A stretch of DNA of 64,000 bases, taken from an uncultured Pelagibacteraceae bacterium (GTDB lineage Bacteria; Pseudomonadota; Alphaproteobacteria; Pelagibacterales; Pelagibacteraceae). The DNA is taken from positions 134,526 through 198,525 of the forward strand of contig CACJLJ010000003.1 of assembly GCA_902594235.1 (NCBI GenBank), given 5' to 3'. Position numbers and translations under genes: made by a program. The notes beneath the pieces were generated by a model that saw nothing but the letters and a program-made list of their open reading frames with translations, searched no databases and was not told the origin of the DNA. Shown here one piece after another: positions 8,146 to 14,952 of the stretch (positions are counted from its first letter, which is position 1; each line of letters starts with the position of its first letter).

Positions 8146-9846
8146 TTAATAAAGTTTTTCCAAATCTACTTTGTATTTTTCTAAAATTTTTTTTCTTTTA
8201 AGTTTTAAAGTTGGTGTCAACATTCCATTTTCAATTGTAAATTCTTCTTTAATTAATTTAAATTTCTTTACTTTTTCTACTAAAGATAAACTTTTATTTA
8301 AAATTTCTAAGTAATTTTCAATTTCTTTTTTATTTTTTTCTGTTTCACTTACAATTAAAGCCACTAAATAAGTTTTTTTATCTCCATAAACAAAACTTTG
8401 TTTAATTTTTTCATTTAAACATAATAAGTTTTCAATTTTAGATGGAGAAATATTATCGCCGCCTAAATTAACAATAATTTCTTTTTTTCTATCAGTTATC
8501 TTTAAATTTCCATCAATAGTAATCTCACCAATATCTCCTGTGTGTAGCCACCCATCTTTAATAATATCATCTGTCTCTTTTTTCATATTCCAATAACCAA
8601 GCATAACATTTTCTCCCTTAACTAAAATCTCACCATCTTCAGCAATTTTTACTTCATTAGTTTTAAAGGGTGGACCAACAGTCTCGATTTTAATTTTCCC
8701 TGGAATATTACAACTCACAACAGGAGAAGTCTCAGTTAGCCCATAACCCTGTAAGGTTGGTAAACCTATAGAATTCAAAAATTCACCAATTTTTTGATCT
8801 AAAGCACCCCCTCCAGATACAAAGGCTTTTAATTTACCTCCAAATTGTTTTTTAATTTTTTTTCTTACTAATTTTTCGCATAAAAAATTGGTAATTTTTT
8901 CATTTAAATTTAGCTTATCTTTATTTAGTTTCTTTATTCCAAGATTAATAGTGCTTTCAATTAATTTTTTTTTGAAACCTTTTTGTTTCGAAAAATTAAG
9001 AAAAATTTTACTATATAAATTTTGGTAAAATCTTGGAACAGCTGTCATAATGGTAGGTTGAGCCTCTGCCATGTTAGCTAATAATTTTTCTAAGCTTTCG
9101 GCATAATAAACTTTTGCTCCAAGTGATATTTGAACAAATTGAACAGTGTGCTCATAAGAATGGGATAATGGAAGCCAAGTTAAAAAAACTGGCTTTTCGT
9201 TATTTACTAACATATTTAAAATTTCTTGAGCTCCTTCACAATTTGATAAAATACCTCCATGACTAAGCATTACACCTTTAGGGTTGCCGGTTGTCCCTGA
9301 TGTGTAAATTATACAAGCAAGATCTCTTCTTATTATTTTATCATTGTAATTTTCAGAAATATTGATTGTTTCTTGTTTTAGTTTTTTCTCTAAAATATTT
9401 TTAATACTTTCAATCTTTTGATCGAAGTTTTCAATTGAAATTATTTTTGTTTTATTTGAAGTGAATTTTTTAATTTTTTTAAATTGGATGCCGTTAGAAA
9501 CTATACATACCTTTGGTTTACAATCATTTATTATGTACTCGTAATCTTTCTCAGAATAAGTTGTAAACAATGGAACTGTCACTCCACCTGCATTCATAAT
9601 CGCTATATCTGCAATTAGCCATTCTGGTCGGTTTTCTGATAATAAAACACATCTATCCCCTTTAGATAAACTTTCACTTAAATACTCGGATAATATGCAA
9701 ATTTTGTCTTTAACTTGTTCCCATGTCAAAAAATCTATGTCTTTAGTTTTTAACCATTTTAAAAATGGCTGTTTATTTAGTTCTTTTTTTTCTTCATACT
9801 TTTTAAAAAAAAGCTCTACTAAGCTATTAATTTTATTTAATTCCAT
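8146..9846 (-). CDS. fadD: long-chain acyl-CoA synthetase (AMP-binding)
   Basis: A 566-residue ANL-superfamily ligase that activates fatty acids to acyl-CoA through an acyl-AMP. The P-loop motif YTSGTTGNPKGVMLSH is at about 181-196, the GYGLTETSP motif near 365, and the hinge/catalytic WLHTGDIG near 430 with a later Lys-rich C-terminal domain. Sequence style fits the long-chain (FAA1-like, COG1022) branch. The start codon is 4 bases from the CCA end of the split tRNA-Leu, so the element boundary lies directly upstream and may have separated fadD from its original upstream sequence. Confidence 0.92.
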   Translation of the reverse strand: MELNKINSLVELFFKKYEEKKELNKQPFLKWLKTKDIDFLTWEQVKDKICILSEYLSESLSKGDRCVLLSENRPEWLIADIAIMNAGGVTVPLFTTYSEKDYEYIINDCKPKVCIVSNGIQFKKIKKFTSNKTKIISIENFDQKIESIKNILEKKLKQETINISENYNDKIIRRDLACIIYTSGTTGNPKGVMLSHGGILSNCEGAQEILNMLVNNEKPVFLTWLPLSHSYEHTVQFVQISLGAKVYYAESLEKLLANMAEAQPTIMTAVPRFYQNLYSKIFLNFSKQKGFKKKLIESTINLGIKKLNKDKLNLNEKITNFLCEKLVRKKIKKQFGGKLKAFVSGGGALDQKIGEFLNSIGLPTLQGYGLTETSPVVSCNIPGKIKIETVGPPFKTNEVKIAEDGEILVKGENVMLGYWNMKKETDDIIKDGWLHTGDIGEITIDGNLKITDRKKEIIVNLGGDNISPSKIENLLCLNEKIKQSFVYGDKKTYLVALIVSETEKNKKEIENYLEILNKSLSLVEKVKKFKLIKEEFTIENGMLTPTLKLKRKKILEKYKVDLEKLY

Positions 9847-9850
9847 AATC

Positions 9851-9904
9851 TGGTGGGCGAAGAGAGAATCGAACTCTCACTTCTTGCGAAACACGATTTT
9901 GAGT
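9851..9904 (-). pseudogene. 3' half of tRNA-Leu(CAA), cut at the anticodon loop
   Basis: Read on the minus strand this is loop ACTCAAAAT, anticodon-stem 3' side TCGTG, a variable arm TTTCGCAAGAAG, T arm GAGAG-TTCGATT-CTCTC, acceptor 3' side TTCGCCC, discriminator A and encoded CCA. The matching 5' half lies 5 kb away at 14953-14992. No sequence just inside the element provides a replacement 5' half: the stretch before the loop ends TTATCGT, which cannot pair with TCGTG as needed. The gene is therefore disrupted here. Confidence 0.93.
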
Positions 9905-9960
9905 ACGATAAGTCTTTCATTTACCTAATAAATCTTACGCAAATTACACATAAAATCTTT

Positions 9961-9981
9961 GTGTAAGAGTAGTGTAAGAGT
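9961..9981 (+). repeat. left pair of integrase arm-type repeats
   Basis: Two tandem copies of GTGTAAGAGT separated by one A (9961-9970, 9972-9981). The same doublet occurs in the same orientation at the right end (14878-14898), with the 22-base string TGTGTAAGAGTAGTGTAAGAGT-like identity limited to this motif and its flank. Single copies are at 10819-10828 (last base A) and, inverted, at 13387-13396. Tandem decamers next to both ends fit arm-type binding sites of a tyrosine integrase. Confidence 0.7.
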
Positions 9982-10313
9982 ATTCCTTTCTTTTATAAGT
10001 CTATTTTATACGCAACAGAAAATAAATTAAAAAAAAATATCAAATCCACCACTCTGCCTGTCTAAATAGTTATGTAATGATAAGTAATCTTACTTACTAT
10101 GCGTATGACTTAATTAAATAGTCATTTAAATAGTGTATTGAGACTGCTTCTTAAACAGACATTTATCGTTATATAATTTTTTTAGTACGACTTTGATAAC
10201 GCAGTTGAAATCAGAAACAAAATTATGAATGTCTGAAACAGATATATTTCAAAAGTCGCCTAAAAACGACCTATGTTAGAAATGTATCTAAACTAAAGAT
10301 ACGAAAGAAGACA
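9982..10313. other. noncoding left end of the element, candidate replication/regulatory region
   Basis: No ORF is supported in this stretch. It has AAGTAA-TC-TTACTT at 10082-10095, the separated inverted pair CAGACATT (10157-10164) and AATGTCTG (10228-10235), and a small GTCG/CGAC hairpin at 10255-10270. Lying directly before a Rep-like gene, it is the best place for a double-strand or nicking origin, but no known origin motif is recognised. Confidence 0.35.
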
Positions 10314-10769
10314 ATGAGTTCAAATGATAGAAAACAGATTAGAAATGCTTTTAATCTACTTAAAGATAATGACGAGAGTATTCACTTAAAAGACTACTTG
10401 ATAACAATGTGCCCAAATATAACTGAAACGAAATTTGATGATGAAGATATTTTGAAGAACAGAATACGAATGATAAATGCCATTGTTAACAGACGATTTT
10501 TGAAGAAAAAATATAAGACAAGAACAGACAGAATTATGTTTCACAATTTTATTGAAAATTCATATAATAAGAATTTGATACACACTCACTCTATAATCAG
10601 AATACCTAGATTTCTGCTAGAGAGAGTAAAAGAAGTCTTTAAATACCTGAAACATATAGTCGTAAATAAGTTCTATTTTAGTATCAGAATTACTAAAAGA
10701 CTTAATCGTGCGACCAGATATATGACGAAACACTACCACGAGAATAACGACCGATATTTCGTCAATTAG
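10314..10769 (+). CDS. putative small HUH-type Rep-like protein
   Basis: A 151-residue basic protein with no clear whole-length family that I can name. Three spaced elements recall HUH rolling-circle initiators: IMFHNFIE near 74-81 (position of motif 1), IHTHSIIRIP near 89-98 with His90 and His92 (motif 2, H-x-H), and RYMTKHY near 135-141 (motif 3, Y-x-x-K with Tyr136 and Lys139). The middle residue of H-x-H is Thr rather than bulky hydrophobic, so metal binding is not certain. Weak Shine-Dalgarno GAAAGAAG lies before the ATG. It is the first plus-strand gene of the element, behind the candidate origin region. Confidence 0.45.
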   Translation: MSSNDRKQIRNAFNLLKDNDESIHLKDYLITMCPNITETKFDDEDILKNRIRMINAIVNRRFLKKKYKTRTDRIMFHNFIENSYNKNLIHTHSIIRIPRFLLERVKEVFKYLKHIVVNKFYFSIRITKRLNRATRYMTKHYHENNDRYFVN

Positions 10770-10860
10770 TGAGTTGAGTACATATACTCATAAATATCAA
10801 TAACTCGTCTGTAGACTTGTGTAAGAGAGTTTAACAAGATGAAAAAAAAGAGAAATAGAT

Positions 10861-11010
10861 ATGAACCCAAAGATAAAAGAACTAATAAGAAAAATAGAGA
10901 CAGAAAAGAACACCTTAAAGAGATTGTCCTTGTTAGAAGAATTAGATGTACAAGTGACCATTTTAAGAAAAGAACAAGAAAAGAAATTTAAATTAGAAAG
11001 AAAACTATAA
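10861..11010 (+). CDS. 49-residue coiled-coil protein of the element
   Basis: Short gene whose TAA overlaps the next ATG (TAATG at 11008-11012), which supports translation by coupling. The product begins MNPKIKELIRKIETEK and is almost wholly Lys/Glu/Leu heptad-like, predicted to be one long helix or coiled coil. An arm-type repeat (10819-10828) and a GAGTA/TACTC hairpin (10776-10789) lie in the gap before it. Another 50-residue ORF overlaps in a different frame from 10839, but lacks the coupling. Confidence 0.6.
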   Translation: MNPKIKELIRKIETEKNTLKRLSLLEELDVQVTILRKEQEKKFKLERKL

Positions 11011-11375
11011 TGACTTTAATTCCAAGAAATGCTGAACAATTAAGACGAGTTGCTAGTTCGCATACAAAAAATTTAAAAAAACAAAATACTCAACCTGACT
11101 ATACAAATATATCAGATACAATGAAGATAGACATTGCGTCTATGAAGAAGTCTAAATTATATAAAGAGACAAAGAATTACCTATCGCAAGAAGTTGCTGA
11201 AGAAGAGTTAATGATGACTTTAAATCATTATTCACTTCACAATTATAGAGATAGAGTAATGTCGTTTATTGCTAAAATTACTCAACAACAACCAAGTGCT
11301 TTTACTATGCGTGTTCTTGCTGAATTTTTGAGTGATGTTTTAAACGAATACAACATAAAGAAAAATATAAAGTAA
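11010..11375 (+). CDS. hypothetical protein of the element, 121 residues
   Basis: Second gene of a three-gene plus-strand set (10861-11571). The N-terminal half is polar and basic (LIPRNAEQLRRVASSH), the C-terminal half helical (KNYLSQEVAEEELMMTLNHY, then SFIAKITQQQPSAF). No cysteines, signal peptide or catalytic motif stand out and I do not recognise the family. Its position between a coiled-coil peptide and a ribbon-helix-helix protein suggests replication or copy control, which is only a guess. Confidence 0.65.
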   Translation: MTLIPRNAEQLRRVASSHTKNLKKQNTQPDYTNISDTMKIDIASMKKSKLYKETKNYLSQEVAEEELMMTLNHYSLHNYRDRVMSFIAKITQQQPSAFTMRVLAEFLSDVLNEYNIKKNIK

Positions 11376-11385
11376 AGATAAGACA

Positions 11386-11571
11386 ATGAAAAGAAACTCC
11401 CAAAAAAAGAAAAATATAACGATTTGTGTTGACCCAGTTCAATACGAAATATTTAAAACTAGAAGAAGTAATAATCTTCAATCTGTATCGTCCTTCATTA
11501 ACTCACTTATTACTTGCTCAAATAAATCTATCATTGATGAGAGTAAGATTATGAATGTGATAAATAGTTAA
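11386..11571 (+). CDS. ribbon-helix-helix DNA-binding protein
   Basis: A 61-residue protein with the Arc/CopG layout: basic N terminus, beta strand NITICVDPVQYEIF, then two helices around NNLQSVSSFINSLIT. The strand and the SVSSFINSLI turn-helix match many CopG-type proteins (ITIRVDPELY...SVSSLINELI in typical members). Such proteins bind palindromic operators as dimers and often control plasmid copy number or antitoxin operons. No toxin gene is seen beside it. Likely the element's own regulator. Confidence 0.65.
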   Translation: MKRNSQKKKNITICVDPVQYEIFKTRRSNNLQSVSSFINSLITCSNKSIIDESKIMNVINS

Positions 11572-11585
11572 TGATTTAACATAAC

Positions 11586-11647
11586 GAGTGTGTGTGCTTC
11601 TATCATAAACTTTGTATCGTATCGTAAAGTTTTCAACACACACACTC
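11586..11647. terminator. large nested hairpin between convergent operons
   Basis: An 11-bp perfect outer stem, GAGTGTGTGTG (11586-11596) with CACACACACTC (11637-11647), encloses a 7-bp inner stem AAACTTT (11607-11613) with AAAGTTT (11626-11632). The inner loop is GTATCGTATCGT. It lies between the end of the plus-strand set and the end of the minus-strand lipoprotein gene. A bidirectional transcription stop is the simplest role, though no long T-tract follows; a DNA cruciform used in replication is another possibility. Confidence 0.6.
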
Positions 11648-11653
11648 ACTCAT

Positions 11654-12100
11654 TTAAGTGTCTAACTTGTATTCAATAACAATATAACTTCTATACTTTC
11701 CACCTTGTACAAAAGTTTTATCATAAACAATTTTGTATTGATTTAAATTAGTCTCAAATATTTGTGCTACTTCATTTGAAGTATAAGATTTATTGATACC
11801 AGACTTTGTATCTTCTTTAATAGTTTGACTTTCATTTTTAATTAACGAATTAGACAAACTATCACTTACTAAAACCTTTGCTTGTAAAAGTGCTTTAGAT
11901 TTTGCTAGTTCAAACGATTTGCTAGTAGAAGTACCGCAACCATAAATCTTGCTATCGCTACTTTTGTATTTACTACAAACTGCTTCATTAACTTTAAGAA
12001 AGTCCGACATATTGCTAATAGTAGTTTTATTCTTTGCTATATTGTTTGATGAACAACCAACAAGAACAAGACCGACTAATAAGACTAGAATAGTCCTCAT
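11654..12100 (-). CDS. LPP20-like lipoprotein of the element
   Basis: A 148-residue lipoprotein. The signal peptide ends in a lipobox LVGCSS, so Cys16 would be lipidated and the protein anchored in a membrane facing the periplasm. The body (YGCGTSTSKSFELAKSKALL and the final YRSYIVIEYKL) matches the LPP20-like domain seen in several envelope lipoproteins. A very strong Shine-Dalgarno sequence AAAGGGGG lies before the ATG. It is the last gene of the minus-strand set that begins with the serine recombinase. Surface modification or exclusion of competing phage is a plausible role for such cargo, without direct evidence. Confidence 0.75.
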   Translation of the reverse strand: MRTILVLLVGLVLVGCSSNNIAKNKTTISNMSDFLKVNEAVCSKYKSSDSKIYGCGTSTSKSFELAKSKALLQAKVLVSDSLSNSLIKNESQTIKEDTKSGINKSYTSNEVAQIFETNLNQYKIVYDKTFVQGGKYRSYIVIEYKLDT

Positions 12101-12114
12101 TTATTTACCCCCTT

Positions 12115-12354
12115 TCAAAGATTTTCTAAAATTCCCATAAACACCATAATTACCGAGTTTTGATACCTCTCATCAGTTAACCAAGTGACCAAGAAATTTT
12201 GTTTGTTAAGTGTTTCTGTTTCAGTACAAGACTTGATGATTTTTTCGCTAATTACTTTACCATTTTCAATAACTTGTTGTGTTTGATAAACGCAATTGTC
12301 TTCTGCCTTTGCTACTGAAATTAAAAATAGAAATATAAAAACAAATCTAATCAT
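12115..12354 (-). CDS. small exported protein of the element (79 residues)
   Basis: A signal peptide MIRFVFIFLFLISVAKA is followed by a short mature part with two Cys about 23 residues apart (NCVYQTQQVIENG ... IKSC), which could form a disulfide, and a hydrophobic C terminus (SVIMVFMGILENL). ATG 12352-12354 is chosen because AAAGG lies 9 bases before it; an ATG six codons upstream is also in frame. It overlaps the 3' end of the previous gene by 8 bases. Family unknown. Confidence 0.6.
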   Translation of the reverse strand: MIRFVFIFLFLISVAKAEDNCVYQTQQVIENGKVISEKIIKSCTETETLNKQNFLVTWLTDERYQNSVIMVFMGILENL

Positions 12355-12592
12355 AGATTTGCCTTTCAACATTCAACAATTCTTTTTGAAGTTTAGTACC
12401 TATCAATTTTAATAGTAGAATAGTCGCATAATCCGCCTCATTTTTAATGATTTTTGAACGACAATGACTATTACATTCAGAACTGAACATATGAGTAATT
12501 GTTGCCTCAAAATATGAAGTAGAACGACCAAATGCTACTGCTGTTGTTAATAGACAGAAACTAAAGAAAAGAATTGTTAACAATCTAAACAT
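12347..12592 (-). CDS. small exported protein of the element (81 residues)
   Basis: A signal peptide MFRLLTILFFSFCLLTTAVA precedes a mature part of about 60 residues with a C-x3-C pair (SECNSHCRSK) and a helical, Leu-rich C terminus. A Shine-Dalgarno AAAGGA lies before ATG 12590-12592; a GTG one codon earlier is an alternative. The start overlaps the 3' end of the recombinase gene by 8 bases, so the two are coupled. I do not recognise the family; together with the next two genes it forms a three-gene exported-protein cargo. Confidence 0.6.
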   Translation of the reverse strand: MFRLLTILFFSFCLLTTAVAFGRSTSYFEATITHMFSSECNSHCRSKIIKNEADYATILLLKLIGTKLQKELLNVERQIYD

Positions 12593-13295
12593 CACACATA
12601 TTCCTTTCTAACTCTATATTACAGATGTTTTTGATTAGTTGTTCTTCTCTATCTCTAGTTAAGAGTTTGTTAATAAAAGAGTAATGCCATTTTCTGCTAG
12701 TGTACTTTTCCATAAATGACTTAATCTCTTTATACTTTTTACCTTTTGCTCTTAACGATTTAACGAGATTGATTTCTTTTTGTTCTTTTTCACAAACAAC
12801 AAGTTGACCATTTTCACCCAAGTCATAACCTTTTCGTACTTTACCACCTGTGTACTTACCTTGTTTTTTGAGTTTATCTTTTGCTACTATTTGTTTTTCA
12901 GATAAAGACTTTCTGTACCATTCAGACATAATAGAAAGTATTTGATAGAAAACAGACCCAAGACTATCAGATGAAATAACATCTCCTAAATCAGTAAAGA
13001 TTAGTCTGATTTTAAGTCTTCTATATTTCTCAACATCATTAACTAACCCATAATGAGACCGAGAATATCTATCTAATGCTGAACAGATAATAGTATCGCC
13101 TTTTTTAAGTTTAGTAGTTAACAAACCACCTTGCTCTCTTTGATAGAGTAATAATCCACCAGAACACACATCTTCAAACCATTCGTTAACTCTTAAATTG
13201 TGAATATTACAATACGAGTTTATTTTAAACTTTTGTGTATCAAAAGAACTTGTACTACCTTCTTCACTAGACTTTCGTAAGTATCCATAAATCAT
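12585..13295 (-). CDS. serine recombinase (resolvase/invertase family)
   Basis: A 236-residue small serine recombinase. The catalytic region reads YLRKSSEEG at residues 5-13, with Arg7 and Ser9 in the positions of the YxRVST motif. SALDRYSRS (near 82-90) supplies the conserved Asp-Arg and Arg, and MSEWYRKSLSEKQ the long E helix. A short C-terminal DNA-binding region follows. Strong Shine-Dalgarno AAAGGAG. It heads the minus-strand cargo set, and an 8-bp inverted repeat (13315-13340) lies just upstream. Having it beside a tyrosine integrase suggests a separate job such as dimer resolution or inversion of a small segment. Confidence 0.88.
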   Translation of the reverse strand: MIYGYLRKSSEEGSTSSFDTQKFKINSYCNIHNLRVNEWFEDVCSGGLLLYQREQGGLLTTKLKKGDTIICSALDRYSRSHYGLVNDVEKYRRLKIRLIFTDLGDVISSDSLGSVFYQILSIMSEWYRKSLSEKQIVAKDKLKKQGKYTGGKVRKGYDLGENGQLVVCEKEQKEINLVKSLRAKGKKYKEIKSFMEKYTSRKWHYSFINKLLTRDREEQLIKNICNIELERNMCDV

Positions 13296-13314
13296 AAAAA
13301 ACTCCTTTCGTTTA

Positions 13315-13340
13315 TTTCATTGAGATACATCACAATGAAA
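13315..13340. promoter_or_regulatory. inverted repeat upstream of the serine recombinase
   Basis: TTTCATTG (13315-13322) and CAATGAAA (13333-13340) form a perfect 8-bp inverted repeat with a 10-base spacer, 20-45 bases before the recombinase ATG. It may be an operator, or the recombinase's own binding site, as res sites often lie in front of the resolvase gene. Confidence 0.45.
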
Positions 13341-13349
13341 ACGCTAACA

Positions 13350-13423
13350 AAAACCTAGTCCTAGTCAACCATTTGCTTGTATTGATACTCTTACACAATC
13401 CAATAGACAATTATGACTTACAC
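13350..13423. repeat. internal cluster of attachment-arm-like repeats
   Basis: This stretch reuses pieces of the element's right end: AAAACCTAG (13350-13358, also 14912-14920), an inverted arm-type decamer (13387-13396) and ACACAATCCAATAGA (13393-13407, 14 of 15 bases identical to 14848-14862). They lie on the 3' side of the internal tRNA-Leu. The order differs from the right end, so it looks like a relic of another attachment region captured with the tRNA. Confidence 0.5.
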
Positions 13424-13469
13424 AAAAAGAACGACAATTTAATGAATTTTTATGATTTTAAAGTGAGTG

Positions 13470-13552
13470 TGCGAGACGAGAGACTTGAACTCTCACCTAG
13501 TTGCCTAGACAGGATTTTGAGTCCTGCGTGTCTACCATTCCACCAGTCTCGC
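13470..13552 (-). tRNA. intact element-borne tRNA-Leu (anticodon CAA)
   Basis: An 83-nt class II tRNA. Acceptor GCGAGAC pairs with GTCTCGC, discriminator A; D arm GGTGGAATGGTAGAC; anticodon arm CAGGA-CTCAAAA-TCCTG; long variable arm CTAG-GCAA-CTAG; T arm GAGAG-TTCAAGT-CTCTC. All stems are perfect. No CCA is encoded (the next bases are CAC), unlike tRNA-Arg and the split tRNA-Leu of the host. It differs from the host copy in acceptor, anticodon stem and variable arm while keeping the same anticodon loop. It starts 21 bases after the integrase stop on the same strand, so it is probably cut out of the integrase transcript. Confidence 0.95.
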
Positions 13553-13573
13553 ATAAGTGTTTTTTAAAAAAAA

Positions 13574-14830
13574 TTAAGATACTGCTTTTAATTTACTTCG
13601 TCCAGTCTGTAACCAAACATCTAACATACTTTCTATTGCTGAATTTGCTGTATAGTTTCTATCAATCATAGTAGTTGAAGTACCACAATTCTTTGCTATT
13701 GCTGTTGAATTAACACCTTTATCTAACATCATTTGAATAAATGTATTTCTAAAAGACTTACTATCAATTGTAAGAACATCATCTCCTCTTTTGATAGTTT
13801 TTAATTTTGCCTCTTTAAGTAAAGAGTTAAGTCCTTCTCTAAATGAATTAACACCCCAAACTCTTCCTTTTAACTGACCAAGACCTGTTGTTTTATATAA
13901 AGTGATTAGTCGTTTGTATGCGAAATAAGAAGAAGAAACAGACTTACAATATCGTTCAGAAGTTTTAGACTTTCTAACCCATATTTTTAGATAGTACCTA
14001 GAGTTATCATCTAATCTAATTTCATTTAACATTGCTTGTTTAGACTTTTGCCTATCAACCAATTCAACATCTTCAAAGTGTAAGTTTAAACATTCATCAA
14101 CCCTTAAACCACTACCAACCATAAACACTATAAATTGATGTAATCGTTCTCTTTCAAATCTTATCCTTAAAGTACGACCAGATTGATACCTTTTCCTAGA
14201 GACAGATAGTAAATGATTATATTGTTCTTTAGTAAGACCTGCTCTTTTAGTCCTTTGTGACCTTAATTTTTTAGATAGTATTTTTGCTATATTCTCTAAC
14301 TTATCTTTTCTGATTTTGTTTTTATATGCCCAAGAAGTAAAACCAGAAATCGCCATTAAATCTCCTTTTAAAGTTTGACCTCTTAATACTTTTGATTGTG
14401 CTTTTGCTCTTGCTAATCGCCAAATGATAAATGTCTTTTGAATATCTGTTGCTGTTAAAGTCTCAACCTTACACTTCATAAACTCATTACATTTAGAGAT
14501 GTAATTCCATCTCTCTTTGTACCACTTCTTTGTTCGTTGCTCTATATCAGTTGAATTTTCAATATCAGATAAGAAACGATTGTATAAATCTTTAACAGAA
14601 TTTTGATGTATCTGAATATCGTGTTTCTTTTTAAAGTGTAATTCATCATACCATTTAAAAAGAATAGTTTTTGCCTTATTGAAGTTAGAAGTACCAGATG
14701 ATTTAATAGTTTGTTTAGATTGTATGTAAGTTCTGCCGACCCAATTATTAGACTTTAACTTACCTTTGTATTTGTCTGTACGAACATAGATGTGTAATTT
14801 ATTGTCTTTGAATGAGTGAATTTTGCCCAT
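13574..14830 (-). CDS. int: tyrosine recombinase / integrase
   Basis: A 418-residue phage-type integrase. Counting from ATG 14828-14830, an N-terminal arm-binding part is followed by a SAM-like core-binding domain (about 70-190) and a catalytic domain. Catalytic Arg243 is in VGSGLRVDECLNL, a Lys in KSKTSERY, the second Arg361 in SKSFRNTFIQ and the nucleophile Tyr393 in MIDRNY. The His before the second Arg is replaced by Lys and the next His/Trp position is Thr (CGTSTTMI), as in other GTS-type integrases. A GTG seven codons upstream is an alternative start. It lies next to the right end, its usual place, and should catalyse insertion in and excision from tRNA-Leu. Confidence 0.93.
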   Translation of the reverse strand: MGKIHSFKDNKLHIYVRTDKYKGKLKSNNWVGRTYIQSKQTIKSSGTSNFNKAKTILFKWYDELHFKKKHDIQIHQNSVKDLYNRFLSDIENSTDIEQRTKKWYKERWNYISKCNEFMKCKVETLTATDIQKTFIIWRLARAKAQSKVLRGQTLKGDLMAISGFTSWAYKNKIRKDKLENIAKILSKKLRSQRTKRAGLTKEQYNHLLSVSRKRYQSGRTLRIRFERERLHQFIVFMVGSGLRVDECLNLHFEDVELVDRQKSKQAMLNEIRLDDNSRYYLKIWVRKSKTSERYCKSVSSSYFAYKRLITLYKTTGLGQLKGRVWGVNSFREGLNSLLKEAKLKTIKRGDDVLTIDSKSFRNTFIQMMLDKGVNSTAIAKNCGTSTTMIDRNYTANSAIESMLDVWLQTGRSKLKAVS

Positions 14831-14877
14831 ATTTAAGTAAAAGTATAACACAATCTAATAGAAGAGTGTATTGATTT

Positions 14878-14898
14878 GTGTAAGAGTAGTGTAAGAGT
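14878..14898 (+). repeat. right pair of integrase arm-type repeats
   Basis: Tandem GTGTAAGAGT-A-GTGTAAGAGT (14878-14887, 14889-14898), identical and in the same orientation as the left pair at 9961-9981. They lie between the integrase start and the right core, about 55 bases from it, matching the distance at the left end (57 bases from the core). Confidence 0.7.
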
Positions 14899-14952
14899 GT
14901 GCGTATTGACTAAAACCTAGACCTGATTTGACTTATTTGAACGAAACGATAC

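Noticed and set aside
9695-9928. 77-residue plus-strand ORF over fadD start and the tRNA-Leu 3' half
   Set aside because: Antisense to fadD and to tRNA sequence; no independent support.
10839-10991. 50-residue basic ORF overlapping the coiled-coil gene in another frame
   Set aside because: It lacks the stop-start coupling shown by the 10861 frame and has no good ribosome site; still possible but weaker.
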